Assembly: GCA_038526735.1 (NCBI GenBank)
Contig: JBCBGM010000047.1
Coordinates: 1-20,456 of the forward strand
DNA length: 20,456 nucleotides
Direction of reading: 5' to 3'
Source: Rubricella sp038526735
GTDB taxonomy: Bacteria > Pseudomonadota > Alphaproteobacteria > Rhodobacterales > Rhodobacteraceae
Positions within the stretch are counted from its first letter, which is position 1. Every line of letters starts with the position of its first letter. Below the pieces are notes generated by a model, which was not told where the DNA came from, ran no database searches, and saw only the letters and a program-made list of their open reading frames with translations. A program made the position numbers and the translations under genes. Shown here one piece after another: positions 6,264-13,909 of the stretch.

Positions 6264-7139
6264 ATGCCCAGCCTCAAGGACCTAAAAATCCGGATCGACT
6301 CGGTTAAGTCGACCCGGAAAATCACCAAGGCGATGCAGATGGTCGCCGCGGCGAAGCTGCGTAAGGCCGAAGAGGCCGCGCAAGCCGCGCGCCCCTATGC
6401 TGAGCGCATGGATGCCGTGTTGGGCAATCTCGCGGCGGGTGCTGCGGGCTCTCCGACGGCGCCGCTTTTGCTGCGCGGCACTGGGGACGATCAAAATCAC
6501 CTTCTGATTGTCGCAACGGCGGAGCGGGGCCTCTGCGGGGGTTTCAACTCCTCCATCGTGAAGCTCGCCAAGTCGAAGATTGAAGAGCTGCTGGCCGCCG
6601 GGAAATCCGTGCAGGTCATCACGGTTGGCAAGAAAGGCCGTGAGCAGCTCAAGCGCGACTATGAGCATCTGATGCTCGACCACGTTGACCTCTCTGAGGT
6701 CAAAACGGTCGGCTACGTCAATGCGAATGCCATCGCACAGGGTGTGCTCAACCGGTTTGCGGCGGGCGAGTTTGATGTCGCGACGCTTTTTTACTCGAAG
6801 TTCCAGTCGGTGATCAGCCAGGTGCCCACGGCGCAGCAGATCATTCCGGCGCAGTTCGAGACCGACGAAGAGGCGGGCGGCGCCACGCTCTATGATTACG
6901 AGCCGGAGGAAGAGGCCATTTTGGCAGACCTTCTGCCCCGCGCCGTGACCACGCAGGTCTTTTCTGGCCTGCTCGAAAACGCCGCCTCGGAGCAGGGCGC
7001 GCGGATGTCCGCGATGGACAACGCGACCCGCAACGCAGGCGATATGATCGACAAGCTGACGATCCAGTTCAACCGGACACGTCAGGCGGTCATCACCAAC
7101 GAACTTATTGAGATCATCTCGGGCGCGGAAGCGCTCTGA
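6264..7139 (+). CDS. atpG: ATP synthase F1 subunit gamma
   Basis: Gamma is the central rotor shaft that drives conformational change in the beta subunits. The N-terminal helix MPSLKDLKIRIDSVKSTRKITKAMQMVAAAKLRKA and the C-terminal helix MSAMDNATRNAGDMIDKLTIQFNRTRQAVITNELIEIISGAEAL form the coiled coil and are both strongly conserved. The central domain carries ERGLCGGFNSSI. The length of 291 residues is normal. GAGAGGAG lies ahead of the ATG at 6264, and the gap from atpA is 26 bp. Confidence 0.98.
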   Translation: MPSLKDLKIRIDSVKSTRKITKAMQMVAAAKLRKAEEAAQAARPYAERMDAVLGNLAAGAAGSPTAPLLLRGTGDDQNHLLIVATAERGLCGGFNSSIVKLAKSKIEELLAAGKSVQVITVGKKGREQLKRDYEHLMLDHVDLSEVKTVGYVNANAIAQGVLNRFAAGEFDVATLFYSKFQSVISQVPTAQQIIPAQFETDEEAGGATLYDYEPEEEAILADLLPRAVTTQVFSGLLENAASEQGARMSAMDNATRNAGDMIDKLTIQFNRTRQAVITNELIEIISGAEAL

Positions 7140-7156
7140 CCTAACGGAGACGAAAC

Positions 7157-8581
7157 ATGGCTGAGACAGTCGGAAAAATCACTCAGGTGATCGGCGCCGT
7201 GGTCGACGTGCAGTTCGACGGGCACCTGCCTGCGATCTTGAGCGCGCTTGAGACGGACAACAACGGCAACCCGCTCACCCTCGAAGTGGCGCAGCACCTG
7301 GGCGAAAGCACCGTGCGCACCATCGCGATGGACGCGACCGAGGGCCTCGTGCGCGGTCAAACCGTGAGCGACTCTGGCAAGCCGATCTCGGTGCCGGTGG
7401 GGGACGCAACCCTTGGCCGCATCATGAACGTTGTCGGCGCGCCTGTGGATGAGAAGGGCCCGGTGGAAGCCTCCGAGTACCGCCCGATCCACGCAGAAGC
7501 GCCGACCTTTGATGAGCAGTCCACCTCCTCCGAGATCCTGGTGACGGGCATCAAGGTGATCGACCTGCTCGCGCCTTACTCGAAGGGTGGTAAGATTGGC
7601 CTCTTCGGCGGTGCCGGTGTGGGCAAGACGGTTCTCATTCAGGAGCTGATCAACAACATCGCGAAGGTGCACTCGGGCTACTCGGTGTTCGCGGGTGTGG
7701 GTGAGCGGACCCGTGAGGGCAACGACCTCTACTACGAATTCATCGAATCTGGCGTTATCAACGCTGATGACCTGACGAAGTCCAAAGTGGCGCTGGTCTA
7801 TGGCCAGATGAACGAGCCGCCGGGAGCGCGCGCACGTGTTGCTCTGACCGGTTTGACGATGGCGGAGCAGTTCCGCGATCAGTCCGGCACAGACGTTCTG
7901 TTCTTCGTCGATAACATCTTCCGCTTCACGCAGGCGGGCTCTGAGGTGTCAGCGCTTCTGGGTCGTATCCCGTCTGCTGTGGGCTATCAGCCGACGCTCG
8001 CCACCGACATGGGTGCGATGCAGGAGCGGATTACCTCCACGAAAGCGGGCTCGATCACCTCGGTGCAGGCGATCTACGTGCCTGCGGATGACTTGACCGA
8101 CCCTGCGCCGGCAACCTCCTTCGCCCACCTCGACGCAACGACCGTTCTGTCGCGCGCGATCTCCGAGCTTGGCATTTACCCGGCGGTTGACCCGCTCGAC
8201 TCCACCTCGCGGATCCTCGATCCGCAGGTTGTGGGTGAGGAGCATTACCAGTGCGCCCGTGACGTGCAGGGGATCCTCCAGCGCTACAAGTCGCTGCAGG
8301 ATATCATTGCGATCCTCGGGATGGACGAACTCTCGGAAGAGGATAAGCTGACCGTGGCCCGCGCACGGAAAATCCAGCGCTTCCTCTCTCAGCCGTTCGA
8401 TGTGGCAGAGGTTTTCACCGGTTCGCCGGGTGTGCAGGTGCCGCTCGATGAGACGATCGACTCGTTCCGCCGCGTTGTGGCCGGTGAGTTCGACCACCTG
8501 CCAGAGGCTGCCTTCTACATGGTTGGCGGCATCTCTGAGGTGCTCGCCAAAGCCGAGAAACTCGCCGCCGAAGCTGCGTAA
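7157..8581 (+). CDS. atpD: ATP synthase F1 subunit beta (catalytic)
   Basis: Beta is the catalytic subunit that makes or hydrolyses ATP. The protein is 474 residues. The Walker A motif GGAGVGKT is at residues 151-158, GERTREGND with the catalytic Glu at 182-190, and the conserved ALTGLTMAEQFRD and DNIFRFTQAGSEVSALLGR follow. The C-terminal DELSEEDK is the DELSEED switch region that contacts gamma and epsilon. A Shine-Dalgarno ACGGAG precedes the ATG at 7157, 17 bp after atpG. Confidence 0.99.
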   Translation: MAETVGKITQVIGAVVDVQFDGHLPAILSALETDNNGNPLTLEVAQHLGESTVRTIAMDATEGLVRGQTVSDSGKPISVPVGDATLGRIMNVVGAPVDEKGPVEASEYRPIHAEAPTFDEQSTSSEILVTGIKVIDLLAPYSKGGKIGLFGGAGVGKTVLIQELINNIAKVHSGYSVFAGVGERTREGNDLYYEFIESGVINADDLTKSKVALVYGQMNEPPGARARVALTGLTMAEQFRDQSGTDVLFFVDNIFRFTQAGSEVSALLGRIPSAVGYQPTLATDMGAMQERITSTKAGSITSVQAIYVPADDLTDPAPATSFAHLDATTVLSRAISELGIYPAVDPLDSTSRILDPQVVGEEHYQCARDVQGILQRYKSLQDIIAILGMDELSEEDKLTVARARKIQRFLSQPFDVAEVFTGSPGVQVPLDETIDSFRRVVAGEFDHLPEAAFYMVGGISEVLAKAEKLAAEAA

Positions 8582-8593
8582 GGGGAGGCCCGG

Positions 8594-8989
8594 ATGGCCG
8601 ACACGATGCAATTCGATCTCGTATCGCCAGAGCGCGCGCTGGCCTCGCAAGAGGCCACCGCGGTGCAAATTCCGGGAACGGAAGGCGACCTGACGGCGAT
8701 GCCGAACCACGCACCTTTCGTCACCACCCTGCGCCCTGGCGTGCTGACAGTGAAGAACGGCTCGGACACCGCGGAATATGTCGTCACCGGCGGCTTTGCG
8801 GAGATTGGGGAGACGTCTGTCTCTGTTCTCGCAGAGCAGGCCGTGCCGCGTGCGGATGCTGATGCCGAGATGGTCGCCGGTTTGGTGGCAGAGGCTGAGG
8901 CCTTTCTTGCCGCCGCAACCGAAGAGACGGCAAAGACCGCCACAGCATTGCGGATCAACGATCTCAAGGCACTTGCCTCAGCTCTTTGA
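8594..8989 (+). CDS. atpC: ATP synthase F1 subunit epsilon
   Basis: Epsilon belongs to the central stalk and can brake ATP hydrolysis. The N-terminal beta-sandwich is clear: MQFDLVSPERALASQEATAVQIPGTEGDLTAMPNHAPFVTTLRPG, then YVVTGGFAEIGETSVSVLAEQAV. The C-terminal part (about residues 85-131) is a short Ala-rich helical region. The length is 131 residues. The Shine-Dalgarno AAGGGGAGG lies before the ATG at 8594, 12 bp after atpD. It is the last F1 gene and is followed by a strong terminator. No Fo genes (atpB, atpE, atpF) are present, which is the usual alphaproteobacterial split. Confidence 0.96.
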   Translation: MADTMQFDLVSPERALASQEATAVQIPGTEGDLTAMPNHAPFVTTLRPGVLTVKNGSDTAEYVVTGGFAEIGETSVSVLAEQAVPRADADAEMVAGLVAEAEAFLAAATEETAKTATALRINDLKALASAL

Positions 8990-9011
8990 TCTAAGCGCTT
9001 GAACCTACGGC

Positions 9012-9046
9012 AATCCCCCGTCACTCTGGCGGGGGATTTGTCTTTT
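9012..9046 (+). terminator. Intrinsic terminator of the atp operon
   Basis: A perfect 9-bp stem AATCCCCCG/CGGGGGATT (9012-9020 with 9030-9038) with a 9-nt loop is followed by TGTCTTTT. It ends 8 bp before the ATG of the lectin gene, so it may also act as an attenuator for the two genes downstream. Confidence 0.85.
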
Positions 9047-9054
9047 GGGCGACA

Positions 9055-9405
9055 ATGCAGCGGATATCCTCCACCTATTTCGGACTAGCGTCAGGCCATG
9101 TCGCGCTGTTTGACCATTATGAGAGCGCGAGCGACATGTATGCGGGCCTCGGGCCACGCAGTGCGCAGGCCTTCGTCACGTTCGAGACGCCGTTTCTGGA
9201 GCCTCCGCGCGTGATTTTGTCGGTCTCGCTCATCGATAAGGATACCGAGACGCCTTACCGCCTCGGCATTGATCCGCGCGCAATCACCGAGACGGGCTTC
9301 ACCGCTGAGGCGCGTACCTGGGGCGACACGCGGATTGCGCGGCTTTCGTTGAATTGGACGGCAATTGGTGCGGTCGCAGACCCGGATGAGGCCTGGGATG
9401 TATGA
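9055..9405 (+). CDS. H-type lectin domain protein
   Basis: The 116-residue protein is almost entirely an H-type lectin domain (PF09458 type), at about residues 41-106: VTFETPFLEPPRVILSVSLIDKD, then ITETGFTAEARTWGDTRIARLSLNWTAIG. The conserved Trp-x-Asp-Thr and the closing Trp-x-Ala-Ile-Gly are both seen. This domain binds N-acetylgalactosamine in some eukaryotic proteins, and its ligand in bacteria is not known to me. There is no signal peptide, so the protein is probably cytoplasmic. The start at 9055 keeps the family-like MxRI...GxxxLFxxxE N-terminus, but its ribosome site is poor (TGGGCG). The 3' end overlaps the arginase-like gene by 8 bp, so the two are likely co-translated. Confidence 0.8.
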   Translation: MQRISSTYFGLASGHVALFDHYESASDMYAGLGPRSAQAFVTFETPFLEPPRVILSVSLIDKDTETPYRLGIDPRAITETGFTAEARTWGDTRIARLSLNWTAIGAVADPDEAWDV

Positions 9406-10171
9406 CCGCTGGCTCTTTTCGCCGTGGTTTCTGAACCACTATGAGCCGGGGCTTGTGGCGGCGGCCCCCGGCATGGCCGATGTGAACCGGCCCGAGGGCA
9501 CACTCTCTGAAAGCCCCAAAGGGCTGTTCCCGATCCACGCGCGCATCCACAGTTTTGTGGAGGAGACGCTCAGCATCGGTGAGCGGCCTGTGACCTTTAC
9601 TGGCGATTGTCTGGCGGCGATCCCGGCTTTGGCGGGGGTGCAGTCTGCGGGGCGGGACGACCCATGGATCGTTTGGGTGGATGCGCATGGCGATTTCAAC
9701 ACGCCAGAGACGTCTCCGTCGGGTGCGTTGGTGGGGATGCCGCTGGCGATGATGACCGGGCGGGGGCCGCAGGATTATTGCCTGCAACTCGCGCTCAACC
9801 CGATCCCCGACGAGCGGATCATTCTGGTGGATGTGCGCGACCTCGACCCGCTGGAGGAAAAGCTTGTTGCGGAGGCGGAGCTCAAGGTCATCTCGATGGA
9901 GGCGCTGGGCAGTTTGCAACTGAACGGTCCGGTTCACCTGCATTTTGACCCGGACGTGATCTCTGCCCAAGAGGCGCCGGGCTTTCGCTTTCCGGCCCAG
10001 GGTGGGCCGAGTGCGGGTGAGGTATGTCGCGCGCTTAAGCTCTTCATGATGCTCAACAACGTGACGAGCATCAGCCTCGGCGGATGGACGCCACGGCTCG
10101 ATACCTCCGGCCAAACCGCCACCGCTGTGCGCGCCTGTTTTGACGCGATTACCGGTCAGTCAATCGGATAA
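9398..10171 (+). CDS. Arginase/agmatinase superfamily protein with altered active site
   Basis: The 257-residue protein has the ureohydrolase fold motifs: TGDCLAAIPA (residues 68-77, place of GGDHS), DAHGDFN (95-101, place of DAHxD) and HFDPDVIS (182-189, place of SFDxDxxDP). The metal ligands Asp95, His97, Asp99, Asp184 and Asp186 are kept, but the first metal His is Cys71. Where arginases have SGNxHGMP with the catalytic His, this protein has SGALVGMP. The Glu that binds the guanidinium group in arginase seems replaced in SLGGWTPRLD. It is therefore probably not an arginase. I chose ATG 9398 because GATGAGG lies 6 nt ahead and the N-terminus becomes compact. ATG 9386 is possible. The gene overlaps the lectin gene by 8 bp and converges on prs with a 16-bp overlap of the 3' ends. 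Confidence 0.8.
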   Translation: MYDRWLFSPWFLNHYEPGLVAAAPGMADVNRPEGTLSESPKGLFPIHARIHSFVEETLSIGERPVTFTGDCLAAIPALAGVQSAGRDDPWIVWVDAHGDFNTPETSPSGALVGMPLAMMTGRGPQDYCLQLALNPIPDERIILVDVRDLDPLEEKLVAEAELKVISMEALGSLQLNGPVHLHFDPDVISAQEAPGFRFPAQGGPSAGEVCRALKLFMMLNNVTSISLGGWTPRLDTSGQTATAVRACFDAITGQSIG

Positions 10172-11172
10172 AGCATCTCGTAGATCGGGTGCAGCGTGCC
10201 CTCTTTGAACAGCGACGACACCGAGGTGCCGTTCGAGATGTTCAAGATCGCCTGTGCAAACATCGGGGCGATGGGCACGATGCGGATGTTTTTGCTCTCT
10301 TTCACCGGGTCGGGCTGGTGGATCGAGTCGGTCACAACGAGCGTTTTGAGGACCGAGTCGCGCACCCGCTCAACAGCGGGGCCAGAGAGCACGCCGTGGG
10401 TGATATAGGCGTGCACTTCAGCGGCACCCTCATCGATCAACAGCTGTGCTGCTTTGCAGAGCGTGCCGGCCGTGTCGCAGATGTCATCGACGATGATGCA
10501 TTTGCGGCCCGTGACGTCTCCGATAACGGTCATCTCTTCAACGATCCCGGCGCCACCCCGGCGCTTATCCACGATCGCAAGGCCCGCGTTGATGCGCTTG
10601 GCGAGTTCGCGCGCGCGCGCCACGCCGCCGACATCGGGCGAGACGACGGTGATCTCTGACAGGTCCTTGAAGTTGTGCTTGATATCGAGCGCAAAGACGG
10701 GTGCGGCATAGAGGTTGTCGGTCGGGATGTCGAAGAAGCCCTGGATCTGCCCGGCGTGCAGATCCATCGTCAAAACGCGGTCCACCCCCGCTTGGGAGAT
10801 CAGATTGGCCACCAACTTCGCGGAAATCGGCGTGCGCGCAGAAGTCCGGCGATCTTGCCGTGCATAGCCAAAATACGGGATCACCGCCGTGATGCGCGCC
10901 GCAGAGGAGCGGCGCAGCGCATCTGACATGATGAGCAGTTCCATCAGGTTGTCATTCGCGGGGTTCGACGTGGATTGGACGATGAACATGTCCTCGCCGC
11001 GGACGTTGTCATAAACCTCGACGAAGATCTCTTTGTCGTTGAAGCGCTCAACGCGGGCATCGGTCAGCTCAACTTCGGTGCCGCGATGCACGGTCATTCG
11101 CCGTGCGATGGCTTGAGCCAAAGGCGGGTTGGAATTGCCCGCGATGAGTTTGAGGTTGGGCTCTAAGCTCAT
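10156..11172 (-). CDS. prs: Ribose-phosphate pyrophosphokinase (PRPP synthetase)
   Basis: It makes 5-phosphoribosyl 1-pyrophosphate from ribose 5-phosphate and ATP for purine, pyrimidine, His, Trp and NAD synthesis. The 338-residue product shows TSNPANDNLMELLIMSDALRRSSA, the DLHAGQIQGFFDIPTDNL signature (137-154), the flexible catalytic loop KRRGGAG (203-209) and the PRPP loop IVDDICDTAGT (227-237). I chose the ATG at 11172 (MSLEPNLKLIAGN), since family members begin close to KLIAGNSN. An upstream extension to 11277 is not family-like. GGGGAATG lies ahead of this start. The 3' end overlaps that of the arginase-like gene by 16 bp on the opposite strand. Confidence 0.97.
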   Translation of the reverse strand: MSLEPNLKLIAGNSNPPLAQAIARRMTVHRGTEVELTDARVERFNDKEIFVEVYDNVRGEDMFIVQSTSNPANDNLMELLIMSDALRRSSAARITAVIPYFGYARQDRRTSARTPISAKLVANLISQAGVDRVLTMDLHAGQIQGFFDIPTDNLYAAPVFALDIKHNFKDLSEITVVSPDVGGVARARELAKRINAGLAIVDKRRGGAGIVEEMTVIGDVTGRKCIIVDDICDTAGTLCKAAQLLIDEGAAEVHAYITHGVLSGPAVERVRDSVLKTLVVTDSIHQPDPVKESKNIRIVPIAPMFAQAILNISNGTSVSSLFKEGTLHPIYEMLYPID

Positions 11173-11305
11173 GGCAGCATTCCCCGCACAGGTCCGTCGT
11201 GTGACGGGTCTGTAACACCCGCTCTGACCCTTGCAAACCCTGCGCAGCACCCCATGATCCGCCCCAAGATGACGCATCCGCGCGTCACCACAAAGGGAGG
11301 CGCAA
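11173..11305. promoter_or_regulatory. Divergent promoter region between prs and the isomerase-like gene
   Basis: This 133-bp gap serves both genes. A small inverted repeat TGACGC/GCGTCA (11270-11275 with 11282-11287, 6-nt loop) lies just before the AAGGGAGG ribosome site of the plus-strand gene. For prs, TTGCAA and TTACAG can be read on the minus strand but with only 15 bp between them, so I do not assign a promoter. Confidence 0.4.
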
Positions 11306-11905
11306 ATGCCACATATCGACTACTTCCTGTTCCCGCTGTCACCGTTCACCTACCTCGCCGGAGACGGGCTGGAACAGATTGCGGAAAAACATGGCGCCAC
11401 GATCACCTATAAGCCGTTTGCGTTGATGGAAGTGTTCTCGCTGACCGGGGGCACACCGCCCAAAGATCGGCACGAATCGCGCAAGGCGTACCGGTTGCAA
11501 GAGCTGGCGCGGATCTCAAAGCGGACGGGCATTGCGCTGAACCTCCAGCCTGCGTTCTGGCCGACGAACCCGGTGCCCGCCATCACGGCGATTATCGCGG
11601 CGCAAGAGAGCGGCGAGGGCGATGTGGGCAAGCTGAGCCAGGCGTTGCTGCGCTCGTGCTGGCTGGATGAGAAGGATATCAGTGAGGACGAGGTAGTGAA
11701 TGCCTGCCTTGCGGAGGCTGGGTTTTCCAACGGGCTAGGTATGGCAGCGATGGCTGCGGCCTCTGACGTGATTGCGCGCAACACCAAAGAAGCGGTGGAG
11801 CGGAATGTGTTTGGCGCGCCCTCTTATCTGGTCGATGATCAGGTGTTTTGGGGGCAGGATCGGCTGTCGTATCTCGATGACTATTTGGCTGAGGCTGCCG
11901 GATGA
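11306..11905 (+). CDS. 2-hydroxychromene-2-carboxylate isomerase-like protein (DsbA/GST-kappa fold)
   Basis: The 199-residue protein belongs to the HCCA isomerase family, thioredoxin-fold enzymes that isomerise a naphthalene breakdown intermediate with glutathione as cofactor. The N-terminal HIDYFLFPLSPFTYLAG contains the active-site Ser (residue 12) in the expected SPFxYL setting, and the C-terminal FGAPSYLVDDQVFWGQDRLSYLDDYL has the cis-Pro motif and the typical FGxDR-like ending. No other aromatic-degradation genes are nearby, so the real substrate is probably different. AAGGGAGG precedes the ATG. The stop overlaps the start of the next gene in ATGA, indicating translational coupling with the alpha/beta hydrolase. 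Confidence 0.88.
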   Translation: MPHIDYFLFPLSPFTYLAGDGLEQIAEKHGATITYKPFALMEVFSLTGGTPPKDRHESRKAYRLQELARISKRTGIALNLQPAFWPTNPVPAITAIIAAQESGEGDVGKLSQALLRSCWLDEKDISEDEVVNACLAEAGFSNGLGMAAMAAASDVIARNTKEAVERNVFGAPSYLVDDQVFWGQDRLSYLDDYLAEAAG

Positions 11906-12720
11906 TCCTTGGCGGCGCAGAGACCGGCGTCACGCAATACGGCCAAGAGGGGCCCTGCGTGCTGCTCTCGCATTGCTCGCTGGCGCATAGCGGAGCGTGG
12001 CGCGGGTTTGTGCAGGCGTTGGGGAATGTCGCGGCGACGGGGCTCGACCTGCCCGGGCATGGGCGCAGCGTTTGGGATGCGGCGCGCAGCCCCGAGCGGC
12101 AGGCTGTCGATGCGATGCTCGAGATGCTGGAGGGCGGCCCCGCGCACCTGGTCGGCCACAGCTTTGGCGCGCGCGTTGCTCTGAAAGCGGCGATTGAGCG
12201 GCCGGAGCGGGTGCTTTCAGTCACGGCATTTGAGCCGATGATGTTTCATTTGCTCGACGATGTGAGCGATCCGCTCTTTGCGGAAGAAGATGCAGCGTCG
12301 GCCGTTTGGGCGGAGTTTGCGCGGGAGAACGATATGGACGGCGCGGGGCGGTCCTTTACCGCGCTTTGGGGCAATGGGCAGCCGTGGGACGAAATCCCAG
12401 AGCGGCTGCGCGCCTATATGCGGGGGTGTATGCCAACAGTCTTGGCCTCGGGGCCGCAGGTGATGGGGCATCCGGAGGGGCAGATTACGCTTGAAGATCT
12501 TGCCGCGCTGCCAATGCCCTCATTGCTGTTGTCTGGATCAGCGACACGCGCGGGTGCGATTGCGATTTGTGACACGATCGAAGAGCGCTGTGATATCCGC
12601 CATATCGTGATCGAGGGTGCCGGGCACATGGCGCCGATCACGCATCCGGCGGAGGTTGCGGCACCTGTCGCAGAACTAATCGCAGAGGCTCAGCCCGCCT
12701 TGATGGCCTCTAGGAACTGA
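11902..12720 (+). CDS. Alpha/beta fold hydrolase
   Basis: The 272-residue protein has the alpha/beta hydrolase layout: the DLPGHGRS oxyanion/cap loop (49-56), the nucleophile elbow VGHSFGAR with Ser87, and GAGHMAPITHP with the catalytic His242. The usual acid after strand 6 (GxxD) is replaced by SGSATRAG, so the acidic member must lie elsewhere or differ. The GAGHMxPxTHP ending recalls a hydrolase subgroup that shares this feature. Its substrate cannot be told from sequence. It overlaps the isomerase-like gene by 4 bp (ATGA), and its last 31 bp overlap the 3' end of the threonine aldolase gene on the other strand. Confidence 0.88.
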   Translation: MILGGAETGVTQYGQEGPCVLLSHCSLAHSGAWRGFVQALGNVAATGLDLPGHGRSVWDAARSPERQAVDAMLEMLEGGPAHLVGHSFGARVALKAAIERPERVLSVTAFEPMMFHLLDDVSDPLFAEEDAASAVWAEFARENDMDGAGRSFTALWGNGQPWDEIPERLRAYMRGCMPTVLASGPQVMGHPEGQITLEDLAALPMPSLLLSGSATRAGAIAICDTIEERCDIRHIVIEGAGHMAPITHPAEVAAPVAELIAEAQPALMASRN

Positions 12721-13742
12721 TCGACGTCGTCTTCGGTCGTTGCCCAGTTGCAGACGAGGCGGGCGGAGATGGGGGTGTCATCGTCGCCATCCATCGTCTC
12801 TGAATGCGGCCAGAGGTAATATTGCGCACCCTTCGCCTGCGCCGCCACATGCCCCGCTTTGGCCCAGGAGGCAAAGACCTGGTTGCCATCGGTCGGATGG
12901 GTGAGGGTGCCGCCGAGTGCAACGATCCCATCTGAGAGGCGCTTGGCCATCGCATTCGACTGGCGAGCGAGGCGCAGCCAGAGGTCATCGGTCAGATACG
13001 CCTCCATCTGTGCAGACAGATAACGGTGTTTGGAGAACAGATGCGCACCGCGCTTGCGCCGCAGCTCAAACTCCCACGCGTGTTTGGGGTCGAAAAAGAC
13101 GACGGCCTCAACGCCCAAGAGGCCGTTCTTGGTGCCGCCGAAGGAGAGCGCATCAACACCCGCCTGCCATGTCATTTGCGCCGCCGTCGCGTTTGTGCCC
13201 GCAACCGCGTTGGAAAAGCGTGCGCCATCCATGTGCAAGGGCAGATCAAACTCTTGCGCAACGCCGCCCAACGCCGCCACATCTGAGGGGGTGTAAGCGG
13301 TCCCGCATTCCGTGAGGTTGGTGATCGAGATCGCGCCGCGTTGCTGGCCGTGCACAAAGCCTTGCGGCGTGTCCGCGATGGCTTGGTGCAGCGTCTCTGG
13401 GCTGATCTTGCCATCCGTGCCGTCGAGCAGGTGCAGCTTTGCGCCCGCGGTGTAGAACTCGGGCGCGCCGCACTCATCCTCTTCGATATGGGCGGTGCGG
13501 TGGGTGTAGATGCGCGTCCACCCCGGAGCAAAGCAGGAGAGTGCGAGCACATTGGCTGCGGTGCCTGTGGCGACGAGGTAAACGGCTGCCTCCGGCGCCT
13601 CGAGCACGTTGCGCATCAGCTCAGTCACCCGCTCCATGCTCGCGTCATTGCCATAGGGGGAGGCATAGCCCTCGTTGGCGCGGCTCAGCGCCTGCATCAC
13701 TTCGGGGGCGGCGGGGCCTGCGTTGTCGGAACTGAAAAACAT
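12690..13742 (-). CDS. ltaE: Threonine aldolase family PLP enzyme (low-specificity L-threonine aldolase)
   Basis: This fold-type I PLP enzyme cleaves L-threonine or allo-threonine to glycine and acetaldehyde. The 350-residue product shows SSDNAGPAAPEVMQAL at the start, YGNDASMERV (30-39), VATGTAANVLAL for the phosphate-binding region (58-68), HMDGARFSNA with Asp172 contacting the pyridine nitrogen, and SFGGTKNG with the Schiff-base Lys205. I chose ATG 13742 because family members begin MxFxSDN and AAGGA lies ahead at good distance. The frame runs on to 13895 but that part is not conserved. The symbol is a family-level assignment; beta-eliminating lyases of the same family are an alternative. 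Confidence 0.9.
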   Translation of the reverse strand: MFFSSDNAGPAAPEVMQALSRANEGYASPYGNDASMERVTELMRNVLEAPEAAVYLVATGTAANVLALSCFAPGWTRIYTHRTAHIEEDECGAPEFYTAGAKLHLLDGTDGKISPETLHQAIADTPQGFVHGQQRGAISITNLTECGTAYTPSDVAALGGVAQEFDLPLHMDGARFSNAVAGTNATAAQMTWQAGVDALSFGGTKNGLLGVEAVVFFDPKHAWEFELRRKRGAHLFSKHRYLSAQMEAYLTDDLWLRLARQSNAMAKRLSDGIVALGGTLTHPTDGNQVFASWAKAGHVAAQAKGAQYYLWPHSETMDGDDDTPISARLVCNWATTEDDVDQFLEAIKAG

Positions 13743-13909
13743 GCGCGTGGTCCTTGGGCGGTCGGTCAGGGTGTGGTTTGCCTGAGGATCAGTCGTATGA
13801 AACCACCGATGTGCGCGCAACGGCGGTTTCGAAGGGTGGTCTTTATTGAAGGTCGGTATGTGACGTCGGAGGGAGTTGAGTACAGTTGGGGCCAAAGGTC
13901 TAGCGGCTG
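13743..13909. other. Intergenic region between ycgN and the threonine aldolase gene
   Basis: This 167-bp gap separates two minus-strand genes. An imperfect 10-bp inverted repeat (13799-13808 with 13821-13830, one mismatch, 12-nt loop) could be a weak terminator of the ribF-ycgN transcript, but there is no T tract on the minus strand. It probably also holds the promoter of the aldolase gene, which I cannot locate. Confidence 0.4.

Noticed and set aside
11306..12720. The isomerase-like and hydrolase genes as part of a naphthalene degradation cluster
   Set aside because: No dioxygenase, aldolase or other aromatic-pathway gene is present nearby, and both families have many members outside such pathways.
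13760..13771. CGGTCGGTCAGG as a third copy of the 166-bp element in reverse orientation
   Set aside because: Only about 12 bp match and the neighbouring sequence does not continue the alignment.
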